This document shows, piece after piece, positions 1-8,046 of a stretch of 34,773 nucleotides of DNA (the first letter of the stretch is position 1; each line of letters opens with the position of its first letter). Source of the DNA: Rhodospirillaceae bacterium Spongia-Bin9 (GTDB lineage Bacteria > Pseudomonadota > Alphaproteobacteria > Bin65). Location of the stretch: contig FZLR01000027.1 of the NCBI GenBank assembly GCA_900197615.1, positions 1 through 34,773 on the forward strand. The letters run 5' to 3'. Below the pieces are notes generated by a model. That model ran no database searches, had not been told where the DNA came from, and saw nothing but the letters and a program-made list of their open reading frames with translations. The translations under genes and the position numbers were made by a program.

Positions 1-1
1 G

Positions 2-364
2 TTCCGCGCCGAGCGCAACACCTGCCTGCTCGGCACCGATGCGGTGCGCGACGGCATCGACGTGCCGGGCGACGCGCTGCGCCTGATCGTGTTCGACCGG
101 GTGCCCTGGCCGCGGCCGGACCGTTTGCACAGGGCGCGGCGCGAGCGGTTCGGCGGCGCGGCCTGGGACGATATGCAGACGCGCCTGAAGCTGAAACAGG
201 CCTTCGGCCGGCTGATCCGCCGCAAGGACGACCGCGGGGTGTTCGTCCTGCTCGATTCGCGCCTGCCGACGCGCCTGACCGCGGCCTTCCCCGACGGCGT
301 GGACGTCCGGCGCGTCGGGCTTGCCGAGGCGATCGCCGGGACGCGCGATTTCCTGACCGGTTGA
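2..364 (+). CDS. DinG-type ATP-dependent DNA helicase, C-terminal end (5' truncated by window)
   Basis: The reading frame is open from the first bases, so only the last 120 residues are present. They carry the end of a superfamily 2 helicase: a GTDAVRDGIDVPGD segment followed by LIVFDRVPWPRPD, then QAFGRLIRRKDDRGVFVLLDSR. The last segment is the motif VI region, whose arginines contact ATP in DinG/XPD-like helicases. In that family the enzyme unwinds DNA 5' to 3', often guided by an iron-sulfur cluster located further upstream, which cannot be seen here. The protein ends with TRDFLTG. The next gene starts about 70 bases downstream on the same strand. Assignment to the DinG family is good; assignment to DinG itself rather than a paralogue is inference because the N-terminus is missing. 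Confidence 0.85.
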   Translation, partial: FRAERNTCLLGTDAVRDGIDVPGDALRLIVFDRVPWPRPDRLHRARRERFGGAAWDDMQTRLKLKQAFGRLIRRKDDRGVFVLLDSRLPTRLTAAFPDGVDVRRVGLAEAIAGTRDFLTG

Positions 365-437
365 CGGCCCCCTGCCGGCCCCCTAAGTGCCGGAGCACCG
401 CGCCGCCGGCGCCGGCGCCTTTGCGGAGTCCGCTTGC

Positions 438-842
438 ATGAGCCAGCATCACAACGCCCTGATCTACACCATGGTCATCGTTTCGGCGGCGGATCGGGAG
501 ATGACCGACGCCGAGTTGCGCCGCATGGGGCAGCTGGTGACGATCCTGCCGGTGTTCCGGGATTTTCCGGTCGACGATTTGCCGGCCGCCGCGCGGGATT
601 GCGCTGCGCTGCTGAGCGACGAGGACGGCCTGGAGAAGACTCTGGGCCTGATCGCCGAGGGCACGCCGCCGAAGCTGCGCGAAACCGTCTATGCGGTCGC
701 TTGCGACATCGCCGCGGCGGACGGCAAGGTCGAAGAGGAAGAGGCCTATCTCCTGCAGATGCTGCGCCACGCCCTCGGCGTGGACCGGCTCGCTGCGGCG
801 GCGATCGAACGCGCCGCCAGGGCGCGCCACGCGACGCTGTAG
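438..842 (+). CDS. TerB-family (tellurite resistance/stress) protein
   Basis: This 134-residue all-helical protein begins MSQHHNALIYTMVIVSAADREMT. It has the two acidic repeats typical of the TerB/DjlA fold: SAADREMTDAE near residue 15 and a second at about residues 94-105 reading DIAAADGKVEEEE. In TerB-like domains these A-A-D-G-x-(V/I) stretches bind divalent metal. I chose the ATG at 438. An in-frame GTG at 387 would add 17 low-complexity residues that do not resemble the family. The gene lies between the dinG-like end and an SPFH gene on the same strand. TerB-domain proteins often occur with membrane-stress genes, but no other ter genes are present, so tellurite resistance is not implied. 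Confidence 0.8.
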   Translation: MSQHHNALIYTMVIVSAADREMTDAELRRMGQLVTILPVFRDFPVDDLPAAARDCAALLSDEDGLEKTLGLIAEGTPPKLRETVYAVACDIAAADGKVEEEEAYLLQMLRHALGVDRLAAAAIERAARARHATL

Positions 843-1024
843 GCCGCGGTTCGGAATTTCCCGCCGACGGGGCCGCCTCCCGACCGGCTTGCGGGCAGCC
901 CGTCTTTCTCCCCGGGGATCGCTTCCGGGCCGGATTCTATTGTTTCGGCGCCGATTCTGCCAATATCCTGACGTAACGAACACGCGCGGCGGTTGACCGG
1001 AAGCCGCCCGCAGAGCGAGGCTTT

Positions 1025-2002
1025 ATGACTATGTTCGATCCCTTCTCGATTTTCGTCGTCGTCGTCATCGTGCTGGCGATCGCGCTCGTCTTCATGGGCG
1101 TGAAGACCGTAACTCAGGGTTTCGAATACACCGTGGAGCGGTTCGGCCGCTATACGCGGACGCTGTCGCCCGGCCTGCATCTCATCGTGCCGCTGGTCGA
1201 CCGGATCGGCCAGCGGCAAAACGTGATGGAGCAGGTCACGGACGTGCCCTCGCAGGAGATCATTACGCGAGACAACGCCATGGTGACGGTGGACGGGGTG
1301 GTGTTCTATCAGGTGCTCGACCCGGTCAAGGCCTCCTACGAGGTGCGGCGTCTCCAGATTTCCATTCTCAATCTCACGATGACCAATATCCGTACCGTCA
1401 TGGGCTCGATGGACCTCGACGAGCTGCTGTCGCAGCGCGACAAGATCAACGCCGAATTGCTCAAGGTTGTGGACGAGGCAACCTCGCCCTGGGGGGTGAA
1501 GATCACCCGCATCGAGATCAAGGACATCACACCGCCGATCCAACTGGTCGAGGCCATGGCGCGCCAGATGAAGGCCGAACGCGAGAAGCGGGCCACCATT
1601 CTGGAGGCCGAGGGCGTTCGCCAAGCCGAGATTCTGAAGGCCGAGGGCCAGAAACAAGCCCAGATTCTCGATGCCGAGGGGCGCCGCGAGGCGGCGTTCA
1701 GAGACGCCGAGGCCCGCGAACGCGAGGCGGAGGCCGAAGGCAAGGCGACGGTAATGGTCTCCAAGGCGATCGGCGAGGGCAATATCCAGGCGGTCAACTA
1801 CTTCGTCGCCCAGAAATATATCGGCGCGCTGGAGACCATCGGCAGCGCCCGGAACCAGAAGGTTATCCTGATGCCGCTGGAAGCCTCCGGGGTGATCGGC
1901 GCGGTCGGCGGGATCACCGAGATTGCCCGCCAGGCCTTCGGCGACGGGGACGGCGGCGGCAGTGCGCCGGGCGGTTCGGTGCCGAAATCCACCAAGAAAT
2001 AA
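1025..2002 (+). CDS. SPFH/Band 7 (stomatin-like) membrane protein, QmcA-like
   Basis: This 325-residue protein has one N-terminal membrane helix (about residues 7-25, rich in V/I/A). An SPFH domain follows, starting [36 protein letters not shown], which is the hallmark of the stomatin/QmcA group. Residues about 185-245 form a charged coiled coil with repeated AEG-(x)-(R/K)-QAEIL units. The tail is glycine-rich. Stomatin-like proteins form ring-shaped oligomers in the membrane and work with NfeD partners; the next gene, 24 bases downstream, is an NfeD protein, so the two very likely form an operon. The coiled-coil length and gene pairing favour QmcA/YbbK-type over HflK/HflC, which would lie in tandem. 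The ATG at 1031 is an alternative start. Confidence 0.93.
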   Translation: MTMFDPFSIFVVVVIVLAIALVFMGVKTVTQGFEYTVERFGRYTRTLSPGLHLIVPLVDRIGQRQNVMEQVTDVPSQEIITRDNAMVTVDGVVFYQVLDPVKASYEVRRLQISILNLTMTNIRTVMGSMDLDELLSQRDKINAELLKVVDEATSPWGVKITRIEIKDITPPIQLVEAMARQMKAEREKRATILEAEGVRQAEILKAEGQKQAQILDAEGRREAAFRDAEAREREAEAEGKATVMVSKAIGEGNIQAVNYFVAQKYIGALETIGSARNQKVILMPLEASGVIGAVGGITEIARQAFGDGDGGGSAPGGSVPKSTKK

Positions 2003-2026
2003 CCGGCAGGCCGGGGGAGGCGACCG

Positions 2027-2506
2027 ATGATCGAATGGCCGGAGACGATCTCCATCTGGCACTGGCTGGCCCTGGGCGTCGTCGTCATGCTGATCGAAGT
2101 TCTGGTGCCCGGCGTCATCTTCCTGTGGCTCGGCATCGCCGCGGTCATTACCGGCCTCGCCTTCGCCGCCATCCCCTCGATGAGCTGGGAAATCCAGGCG
2201 ATCCTGTTCGCCGTGCTCTCGGTCATATCCATCTTCATCGGCCGGCGGATCGTCTCCGCGCGCCAGGCGCCGACCGACCATCCGACGCTCAATCGGCGCG
2301 GCCGGACGCTGATCGGCACGCAGCACACGCTCGATACGGCATCGTCCGGCGGGCGCGGCCGGGTAAAGATCGGCGACAGCGTGTGGCGGTTCACCGTCGC
2401 GCCCCAGGGCAGCGAGCTTGCCGCCGGAACCCGCATCGCGGTCGTCGATGTCGACGGCACGACGCTGGTCGTCGAGGCCGCCGCCGAGGCTGCGGCGGAA
2501 GGTTAA
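2027..2506 (+). CDS. NfeD family protein (short form, YbbJ-like)
   Basis: The protein has 159 residues. Two or three hydrophobic segments occupy about residues 12-75 ([20 protein letters not shown] and a later [15 protein letters not shown]). A soluble C-terminal beta domain follows, with the NfeD OB-fold signature [17 protein letters not shown] and a final [13 protein letters not shown] strong ribosome-binding site (ggggga) lies about 10 bases before the ATG. Short NfeD proteins lack the serine-protease domain and act as partners of SPFH proteins; the preceding gene is exactly such a protein, 24 bases away. The pair probably organises or quality-controls a membrane microdomain. The exact substrate cannot be read from sequence. 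Confidence 0.92.
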   Translation: MIEWPETISIWHWLALGVVVMLIEVLVPGVIFLWLGIAAVITGLAFAAIPSMSWEIQAILFAVLSVISIFIGRRIVSARQAPTDHPTLNRRGRTLIGTQHTLDTASSGGRGRVKIGDSVWRFTVAPQGSELAAGTRIAVVDVDGTTLVVEAAAEAAAEG

Positions 2507-2556
2507 CCGGCGCGGCCCGGGCGCCTGTCCCTCGTTTCAACCGAGCGGAAAACCGG

Positions 2557-3078
2557 ATGCGCGAGCGGATCGAGATTTTCGAAGGCGACATCACGACGTT
2601 GCCGGTCGACGCCATCGTCAACGCAGCCAACAACGCCCTGCTGGGCGGCGGCGGGGTCGACGGCGCGATTCACCGGGCGGCGGGGCCGCGCCTGCTCGAG
2701 GAATGCCGCACGCTGGGCGGCTGCGATACCGGCGACGCGAAGGCGACCGGCGGCTACGACCTGCCCGCCCGCTATGTGATTCACACGGTCGGCCCGGTCT
2801 GGCAGGGCGGCGACTGCGGCGAGCCCGAGCTGCTGGCCCGCTGCTATCGCCGCTGTTTCGAGATCGCTGTGGAAATGAATGCAGGGTCCATCGCATTTCC
2901 GGCGATCGGCACCGGGGTCTATGGCTATCCGCTGGACCGGGCGACGCACATCGCCCTGGCCGAGACCCGGGCCCATCTCGAAAGCGGCAGCGCGCTGGAG
3001 CGGGTGATCTTCGCCTGTTTCGGCATCGAAGCGCGCGACGCGTACAAGGCCGGGATCGAGGAGATGTTCGGCGGCTGA
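2557..3078 (+). CDS. Macrodomain protein, O-acetyl-ADP-ribose deacetylase-like (YmdB-like)
   Basis: The protein is 173 residues, the usual length of a stand-alone macrodomain. It opens with [20 protein letters not shown], continues with [16 protein letters not shown] (residues 29-43) and has the second binding loop [12 protein letters not shown] (114-125). In the MacroD/YmdB class the Asn of NAANN (N25) and the Asp of GVDGAIH (D35) act on ADP-ribose esters, and both are present. Expected activity is hydrolysis of O-acetyl-ADP-ribose or removal of ADP-ribose from acidic side chains in the cytoplasm. I chose the ATG at 2557 because it begins exactly where the family begins; the longer open frame upstream is only an overlap with nfeD. 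A weak hairpin follows the stop (3077-3101). Confidence 0.93.
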   Translation: MRERIEIFEGDITTLPVDAIVNAANNALLGGGGVDGAIHRAAGPRLLEECRTLGGCDTGDAKATGGYDLPARYVIHTVGPVWQGGDCGEPELLARCYRRCFEIAVEMNAGSIAFPAIGTGVYGYPLDRATHIALAETRAHLESGSALERVIFACFGIEARDAYKAGIEEMFGG

Positions 3079-3199
3079 ATTTCTCCTGCCCGAGGAAATT
3101 CCCCCGAATACCCGATCGTGCCACTCCGGCCGGCCGAAAGCCGAATCGAGGACCAGCGCCGACTGTTCAGCCGGCTTTGTGGGGGAGGGGTTTAGAACC

Positions 3200-5593
3200 C
3201 TACGCCCCTGGGGTTGGCTCCGGATCCCTGTCCGGCGCAGGCATCTCCGGGTCGCGGATCGCCGCCGCGTCGAGGGCGTCGAGCACCCGCTCCGGCGTCA
3301 TGGGAAGCGTGCGCAGGCGCAGGCCGGTAGCGTGGGCGACGGCGTTGGCGATGGCGGGCGCGGCGCCGACCAGGGGCGGCTCGCCGATGCCCTTGGCGCC
3401 GAACGGGCCGGAGGGCTCCGGGTCTTCGACGATAATCGGGTGGAGGCCGAGCGGCAGGTCGAGCGCGCCGAACACCTTGTAGTCCATCATGCTCGGGTTG
3501 ATCGGCTGGCCGTCCTCCCACAGCAGTTCTTCGAGCAGGGCATAGCCGGCGCCTTGGACGAAGCCGCCCTGGATCTGGCCCTCGACCTCGGTGGGGTTGA
3601 TCGCCCGGCCGACATCGTGGGCCATCCAGGCGCGCAGGATATCGACCTTTCCGGTCACCGTGTCGACCTCGACCTCGACGACATGGGCGCCGAACACATA
3701 GGTGCCGATGCGTTCGAACGGATAGTTCCGGATCAGCGCTTCCTTGGTGTCGAACGCCTCGCCATCGTAGACCAGCGCGCCGCTGCCGATGATCGGCCCG
3801 CCGCTCCGGTAGTGCGCCCGCAGCGAGATATCGCCGAAGCCGATCTCCTTTTCCGGTACGCCGACGATGCCGGCCCGGCCGCCCGGCCTGATCTCGATGT
3901 CGGCGGGCGCGCATTCGAACAGCTCGGCGGCGTGGCGCACGATCTGCTCGCGCACTGCCCCGGCGGCCTGAACCACCGCCCGCCCGGCCATGTAGGTCAC
4001 CCGGCTGCCGCCGGTGCTCCAGTTGTAGGGCGCTGCGTCGCTGTCGACCGGCGCCGAATTGATCCGCCCGATATCGAGGTCCAGCGCGCCGGCGCAGATC
4101 TGCGCCAGCACCGCTTCGGCACCCTGGCCGAGATCGACCGCGCCGGTGGCCAGCGTGACCGTGCCGTCTTCGAGCAGGCGCACGGTCGCCGAGGTGCCGA
4201 GCAGGCCGCAGATGTGCGCGAAGGCCGAGACGCCGATACCGCGACGCTTGCCGCCCGTTTCGGCGTCGGCCCCGGCCCCGGCCCCGGCACGATGCCGTTT
4301 CCCCGTCCAGCCCGAGGCGTCGCGCGCCTCGGTCAGGCATTCGCTCAGCCCGCAGGATGTAATCGTCTGACCGCCGATCCAGCGTCCGCCGGCTTCGACG
4401 GCATTCTTCAGCCGCAGCTCGACCGGATCGAGGCCCAGCCGGCCGGCCAGCTCGTCGATCTGGGCCTCGGTCGCGAAGGTCACCTGCGGGTTGCCGTAGC
4501 CGCGGAAGCCGGCGGCGCGCAGGCGGTTGGTGTAGACGGCGCGCCCGCGCAGCCGGCAGTGCGGGATAGTGTACGGTCCGCGCGCCATCAGCAGGCCGAA
4601 ACCGAGCACCGCCGGGCTGTCTTCGGCATAGGCGCCGCCGTCGTAGACGATGTCGAGATCGCGGGCGACCAGGGTGCCGTCGGTCTTCGCGCCGGTTCGG
4701 ACCCGGACGATCGCCGGATGGCGCCGGCGCATCGCCATGAAATCCTCCTCGCGGGTCAGCGTCAGCCTGACCGGCCGACCGGTCGCCCGGGCGAGATGCG
4801 CCACCAGCGGCTGGATCGTGACGCCGGACTTGCCGCCGAAGGCCCCGCCGATCGCCGGCGTGGCGACCCGGATATTCGACATGGGCAAGTCCAGGGCGCG
4901 GGAGAGGGTGGCCTGCACCTTGTAGACCGACTGGTTGGCGGATTGGACCGTCAGCTTGCCGGCGCGGTCGAACTCGGCAATGGCGGAGACCGGCTCCAGG
5001 TAAACGTGCGATTGCGACGGCACCTCGTAGACGCCTTCGACGACGACGTCGCAGTTTCCCCAGGCCGATTCGACATCGCCTTCGGAAAATTCCTGCCGGG
5101 CGATCTCGTTGACGCGCTCGAAGCCGAGGTCCGGGCGCTTCTCGTAGCCGTCGAAGTCCGGGTGGACCGGAATCGCCCCGTCCTTCAGGGCTTCCTCGAT
5201 ACTCAGGACCGGCGCCAGTTCTTCGTAGTCGACCTCGATCAGCGCCGCTGCCGCGCGCGCGGTGGCGAGGTCGGTGGCGGCGACCGCCGCGACCGGCTCG
5301 CCGACATAGCGCACGACGCCGGCGGCGAGCGGGGTCTCGTCGTAGACGAACAGGCCCCAGCGCCGCGCCGGCAGGTCGGCGCCCGTCAGCACCGCCTTGA
5401 CTCCGGGCAGCGCCCGGGCGGCGGCCGTGTCGATGGCGAGGATGCGCGCGCTCGGCCATGGGCTGCCGAGAATGGCGGCATGCAGCATACCCGGCCGGGT
5501 AAGGTCGTCGGTATAACGCGCCGCGCCTGCCAGCTTGTCGGCGGCGTCGCGGCGCGGCAGCCGCTTGCCGATGGCGTCGGGGGTGGCGGTCAT
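3200..5593 (-). CDS. Xanthine dehydrogenase-family molybdopterin-binding (large) subunit
   Basis: This 797-residue protein is the catalytic subunit of a molybdenum hydroxylase. The first 130 residues form the small a/b-hammerhead domain (KLAGAARYTDDLTRPGMLHAAILGSPW). The molybdopterin-binding part follows. GGAFGGKSG and RAAGFRGYGNPQ are cofactor-contact segments, and the catalytic glutamate lies in GAKGIGEPPLVGAAPA (E738), as in xanthine dehydrogenase. The active-site loop does not show the AYxCSFR motif of form I CO dehydrogenase, so CO is an unlikely substrate. An aldehyde, N-heterocycle or aromatic CoA ester is more likely but undetermined. The ATG at 5593 overlaps the stop of the iron-sulfur subunit by four bases (ATGA); the longer frame upstream only overlaps that gene. 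It is the last gene of a three-gene operon. Confidence 0.93.
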   Translation of the reverse strand: MTATPDAIGKRLPRRDAADKLAGAARYTDDLTRPGMLHAAILGSPWPSARILAIDTAAARALPGVKAVLTGADLPARRWGLFVYDETPLAAGVVRYVGEPVAAVAATDLATARAAAALIEVDYEELAPVLSIEEALKDGAIPVHPDFDGYEKRPDLGFERVNEIARQEFSEGDVESAWGNCDVVVEGVYEVPSQSHVYLEPVSAIAEFDRAGKLTVQSANQSVYKVQATLSRALDLPMSNIRVATPAIGGAFGGKSGVTIQPLVAHLARATGRPVRLTLTREEDFMAMRRRHPAIVRVRTGAKTDGTLVARDLDIVYDGGAYAEDSPAVLGFGLLMARGPYTIPHCRLRGRAVYTNRLRAAGFRGYGNPQVTFATEAQIDELAGRLGLDPVELRLKNAVEAGGRWIGGQTITSCGLSECLTEARDASGWTGKRHRAGAGAGADAETGGKRRGIGVSAFAHICGLLGTSATVRLLEDGTVTLATGAVDLGQGAEAVLAQICAGALDLDIGRINSAPVDSDAAPYNWSTGGSRVTYMAGRAVVQAAGAVREQIVRHAAELFECAPADIEIRPGGRAGIVGVPEKEIGFGDISLRAHYRSGGPIIGSGALVYDGEAFDTKEALIRNYPFERIGTYVFGAHVVEVEVDTVTGKVDILRAWMAHDVGRAINPTEVEGQIQGGFVQGAGYALLEELLWEDGQPINPSMMDYKVFGALDLPLGLHPIIVEDPEPSGPFGAKGIGEPPLVGAAPAIANAVAHATGLRLRTLPMTPERVLDALDAAAIRDPEMPAPDRDPEPTPGA

Positions 5594-6099
5594 GGCGCTC
5601 GCGCCTCGATATCGGCGCCGACGGAGCGCTGTCCGGCGCGAACGGCCGCCTCGACAATGCTGACATAGCCCGTGCAGCGGCAGATATTGCCGCCCAGCCA
5701 ATGGCGCACCGCCGCGGCGTCTGGCGGCACTGCGGTGCGGCGGAACAGGTCGGTCAGGGCGACGACGATGCCGGGCGTGCAGTAGCCGCACTGGACGGCG
5801 CCGGCCTTCGCCATTTCCTCGCCCAGGACTGCGGCGTGCGGGTCATCGTCCAGCCCTTCGATCGTCACGACGGTCCGCCCGGCGCAGTCGGCGGCCAGCA
5901 TCAGGCAGGCCCGCGCCGTCTTGCCGTCGACCAGCACCGTGCAGACGCCGCAGACTCCGCTGTTGCAGCCCTGCTTGCTGCCGGTCAGCTGCGCCCGGCT
6001 GCGCAGCAGGTCGAGCAGCGTCGCGCCCGGCCCGGCGAGCAGGGTCAGCGGTTCGCCGTTGACGGTGAGGTCGACCGGCGCCACGCCGCCGCCGGTCAT
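5590..6099 (-). CDS. Molybdenum hydroxylase [2Fe-2S] small subunit
   Basis: The protein has 169 residues and carries both expected clusters. The plant-ferredoxin type site is C45, C50, C53 and C65 (GCNSGVCGVC and ARACL). The second, helical-domain site is C104, C107, C140 and C142 (CGYCTPG and CRCTGY). It passes electrons from the molybdenum centre to the FAD subunit. Start and stop overlap the neighbouring subunits by four bases on each side, which indicates translational coupling and equal stoichiometry. All eight cysteines are present, so the enzyme should be functional. Confidence 0.95.
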   Translation of the reverse strand: MTGGGVAPVDLTVNGEPLTLLAGPGATLLDLLRSRAQLTGSKQGCNSGVCGVCTVLVDGKTARACLMLAADCAGRTVVTIEGLDDDPHAAVLGEEMAKAGAVQCGYCTPGIVVALTDLFRRTAVPPDAAAVRHWLGGNICRCTGYVSIVEAAVRAGQRSVGADIEARAP

Positions 6100-6950
6100 G
6101 CCGGGGCCTCCGCTTTGGCCCTGGCGGCCCCGATCGCGCGGGCGACCAGGCCGGGAACGATGCGCCGGCGGTAGTCGGCCGTACCGCGCATGTCGGCAAG
6201 CGGGTCGGCGGCCTCCTGCAACAGGGCGCCGGCGCGGGCGACGGAATCGGCGTCGAGGCCGGTATCGGCCAGCGCCGCGTCCGCCGCATCGAGGCGCAGC
6301 GGCCGGGCGGCGCAACTGCCGAGCGCGATCCGGGCCGCCCGGCAGACGCCGTTTTCGAGGGTCATCGTTACGGCGACCGACACGGTGGCATAGTCGCCGT
6401 CCACCCGGGCGAATTTGAGGTAGGCGCCGACGGAGCCGGGGGGTGGCGGGGGTAGGCGGATTTCCGTCAGAATTTCGCCGTCTGCCAGCGCCGTCGTCAG
6501 ATAGTCGACGAAGAAATCCCCGGCGGAAAGGCTGCGTTCGCCGTCCGGGCCGATGGCGGTCATCCGGGCATCGGCGGCGACGAAGGCGGGCGGCAGGTCG
6601 GCCGCCGGATCGGCGTGGCACAGTGCGCCGCCGACGGTGCCGAAATTGCGGATCGCCGGATGGGCGACCTGTTGCGCGGCCTCGCCGAGGACGGCGAGCG
6701 CGCCGGGCAGATCGGCGGCGGCGAGCGCTGCCTGGGTCACGGTCGCGCCCATCGTCACGCCGCCGTCGGCATGGCGGATCAGGCGGTCGAGGCCGGCGAC
6801 CTTGCGCAGCGAGATCAGGGCCGGCGGATCGAGCAGGCCGAGATTGAGCATCGCCACCAGCGTCTGGCCGCCGGCGAGGCAGCGCGCCTCATCATGGGCG
6901 GCGAGCAGGCCGATGACTTCGTCGACGGTGGTGGGATGGAAGATCTGCAT
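6096..6950 (-). CDS. Molybdenum hydroxylase FAD-binding (medium) subunit
   Basis: At 284 residues this is typical for CoxM/CutM-type subunits. The N-terminus MQIFHPTTVDEVIGLLAAH is characteristic. FAD is held by the LAGGQTLVAMLNLGLL loop (residues 25-40) and by a TVGGALCHADPAADLP loop near residue 105. The C-terminal CO-dehydrogenase flavoprotein domain ends with DYRRRIVPGLVARAI. The subunit oxidises the enzyme and hands electrons to an external acceptor. It is the first gene of the operon and diverges from the oxygenase gene at 7067. No molybdopterin-insertion chaperone or CoxD/CoxE-type genes lie next to it, so maturation factors must be encoded elsewhere. Confidence 0.93.
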   Translation of the reverse strand: MQIFHPTTVDEVIGLLAAHDEARCLAGGQTLVAMLNLGLLDPPALISLRKVAGLDRLIRHADGGVTMGATVTQAALAAADLPGALAVLGEAAQQVAHPAIRNFGTVGGALCHADPAADLPPAFVAADARMTAIGPDGERSLSAGDFFVDYLTTALADGEILTEIRLPPPPPGSVGAYLKFARVDGDYATVSVAVTMTLENGVCRAARIALGSCAARPLRLDAADAALADTGLDADSVARAGALLQEAADPLADMRGTADYRRRIVPGLVARAIGAARAKAEAPA

Positions 6951-7066
6951 TCGATTCCGCCGCTGTTGCGCCCGCCGGCGCGTTCGCGCGGCATGCTATC
7001 AGCGGCGGGTTTCTGACAGAAGGTATTTGAGATAGGATTTGAAACGACTCCAGCGGGGAAGGCACG
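6951..7066. promoter_or_regulatory. Divergent intergenic region between molybdenum hydroxylase operon and oxygenase gene
   Basis: This 116-base region must carry the promoters for both directions. Its right half is more AT-rich than the flanking genes and contains a perfect 11-base palindrome, TTCTGACAGAA, at 7011-7021. The palindrome could be an operator. I see no convincing -35/-10 pair, so only the regulatory role of the region is proposed. Confidence 0.4.
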
Positions 7067-8038
7067 ATGAACGGCGTTCGGGCGTCCGCAATACCCATTG
7101 TCGACCTGCGCGACTATCTCGCCGGAAGCGCGGCGGGCCGGGCTGCGGCGGCGGCGGATATCTGCGCGGCGCTGGAGGGGATCGGCTTTTTCGGCATCGC
7201 CAACCACGGCGTTCCGGGGCGAGCCGTCGAGGCGGCCTTTGCCGCGTCCCAGTGCTTCTTCGACCTGCCGCTCGCCGACAAGATGGCGGTGCGGGTCAAT
7301 ATGGGCCATCGCGGCTATCTGCCGATGGCGGACCAGCACCGCGCCGATGCGGCCAAGCCCAATCTCAGCGAATCCTACCTGATCGGCCCAGACCTGGCGG
7401 AGGACGACCCCGCGGTCGTGGAAGGGCGACCGCTGCACGGAGTCAATCCGTGGCCGGACGCGCCGGACGGCTTCCGGGACGCGCTCGGCGGCTTCCACGC
7501 GGCCATGTCGGCCCTCGGCCTGCGGCTGCTGCCCCTGTTCGAGACCGCGCTCGATCTGCCTGACGGTTACTTCGCCGCGTGCTACCGCAACCCGATGGGC
7601 TTTGTGCGCTCCCTGCATTACCCGCCGGCGCCGGCCGAAGCCGACCCGGACCGGTTCGGCGCAGCGCCGCACAGCGATTTCGGCTTTATCACCATTCTTG
7701 CGCAGGACGATGTCGGCGGCCTGCAGGTGCAGACCCGCGCCGGCGACTGGATCGACGCGCCCAACCGGCCCGGCGTGTTCCTGGTCAATATCGGCGATAT
7801 GCTGATGCGCTGGACCAACGACCGCTTCCGCTCGACCGTGCACCGGGTGCTCAACGCGCCGGGGCGGGATCGTTACTCGCTGCCCTTCTTCTTCGATCCG
7901 GATTTCGAGACCGAGGTTTCCTGCCTGGAAAGCTGCACCGGCCCCGGCAACCCGCCGCGCTACGATCCGGTGGTGTGGGGCGACTTCCTGACCGCCAGCT
8001 TCAACGCCAACCACGCCTACCGCAAGAAGGCCGGCTGA
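7067..8038 (+). CDS. 2-oxoglutarate/Fe(II)-dependent oxygenase, isopenicillin N synthase-like
   Basis: This 323-residue protein has a DIOX_N domain at the start (IPIVDLRDYL, then GFFGIANHGVP near residues 40-50). The double-stranded beta-helix core follows. The iron ligands are H202 and D204 (PHSDFGFITIL) and H259 (VHRVLN). The RxS pair that binds the 2-oxoglutarate carboxylate is R269/S271 (DRYSLPFFF). All key residues are present, so it should be an active non-haem iron oxygenase. This superfamily includes flavonoid, giberellin-type and small-metabolite hydroxylases and IPNS-like oxidases; the substrate cannot be inferred. It diverges from the molybdenum hydroxylase operon and converges with the LysR gene, only eight bases apart. 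A shared oxidative pathway with the hydroxylase is possible but unproven. Confidence 0.92.
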   Translation: MNGVRASAIPIVDLRDYLAGSAAGRAAAAADICAALEGIGFFGIANHGVPGRAVEAAFAASQCFFDLPLADKMAVRVNMGHRGYLPMADQHRADAAKPNLSESYLIGPDLAEDDPAVVEGRPLHGVNPWPDAPDGFRDALGGFHAAMSALGLRLLPLFETALDLPDGYFAACYRNPMGFVRSLHYPPAPAEADPDRFGAAPHSDFGFITILAQDDVGGLQVQTRAGDWIDAPNRPGVFLVNIGDMLMRWTNDRFRSTVHRVLNAPGRDRYSLPFFFDPDFETEVSCLESCTGPGNPPRYDPVVWGDFLTASFNANHAYRKKAG

Positions 8039-8046
8039 AGGGCGCG

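Noticed and set aside
387-842. Longer TerB protein from the GTG at 387
   Set aside because: The added 17 residues are Ala/Gly-rich and outside the domain; the ATG at 438 fits better.
746-2326. A 526-residue minus-strand frame across the TerB, SPFH and NfeD genes
   Set aside because: It is rich in His/Asp/Arg with no domain and lies opposite three recognisable genes.
3179-5668. An 829-residue plus-strand frame opposite the molybdenum hydroxylase large subunit
   Set aside because: The minus-strand protein has full family motifs; the plus frame is a by-product of high GC and has no domain signal.
3200-6950. Aerobic CO dehydrogenase (coxMSL)
   Set aside because: Gene order and subunits fit, but the large subunit has RAAGFRGYGNPQ and no AYxCSFR active-site loop, and no cox accessory genes are present.
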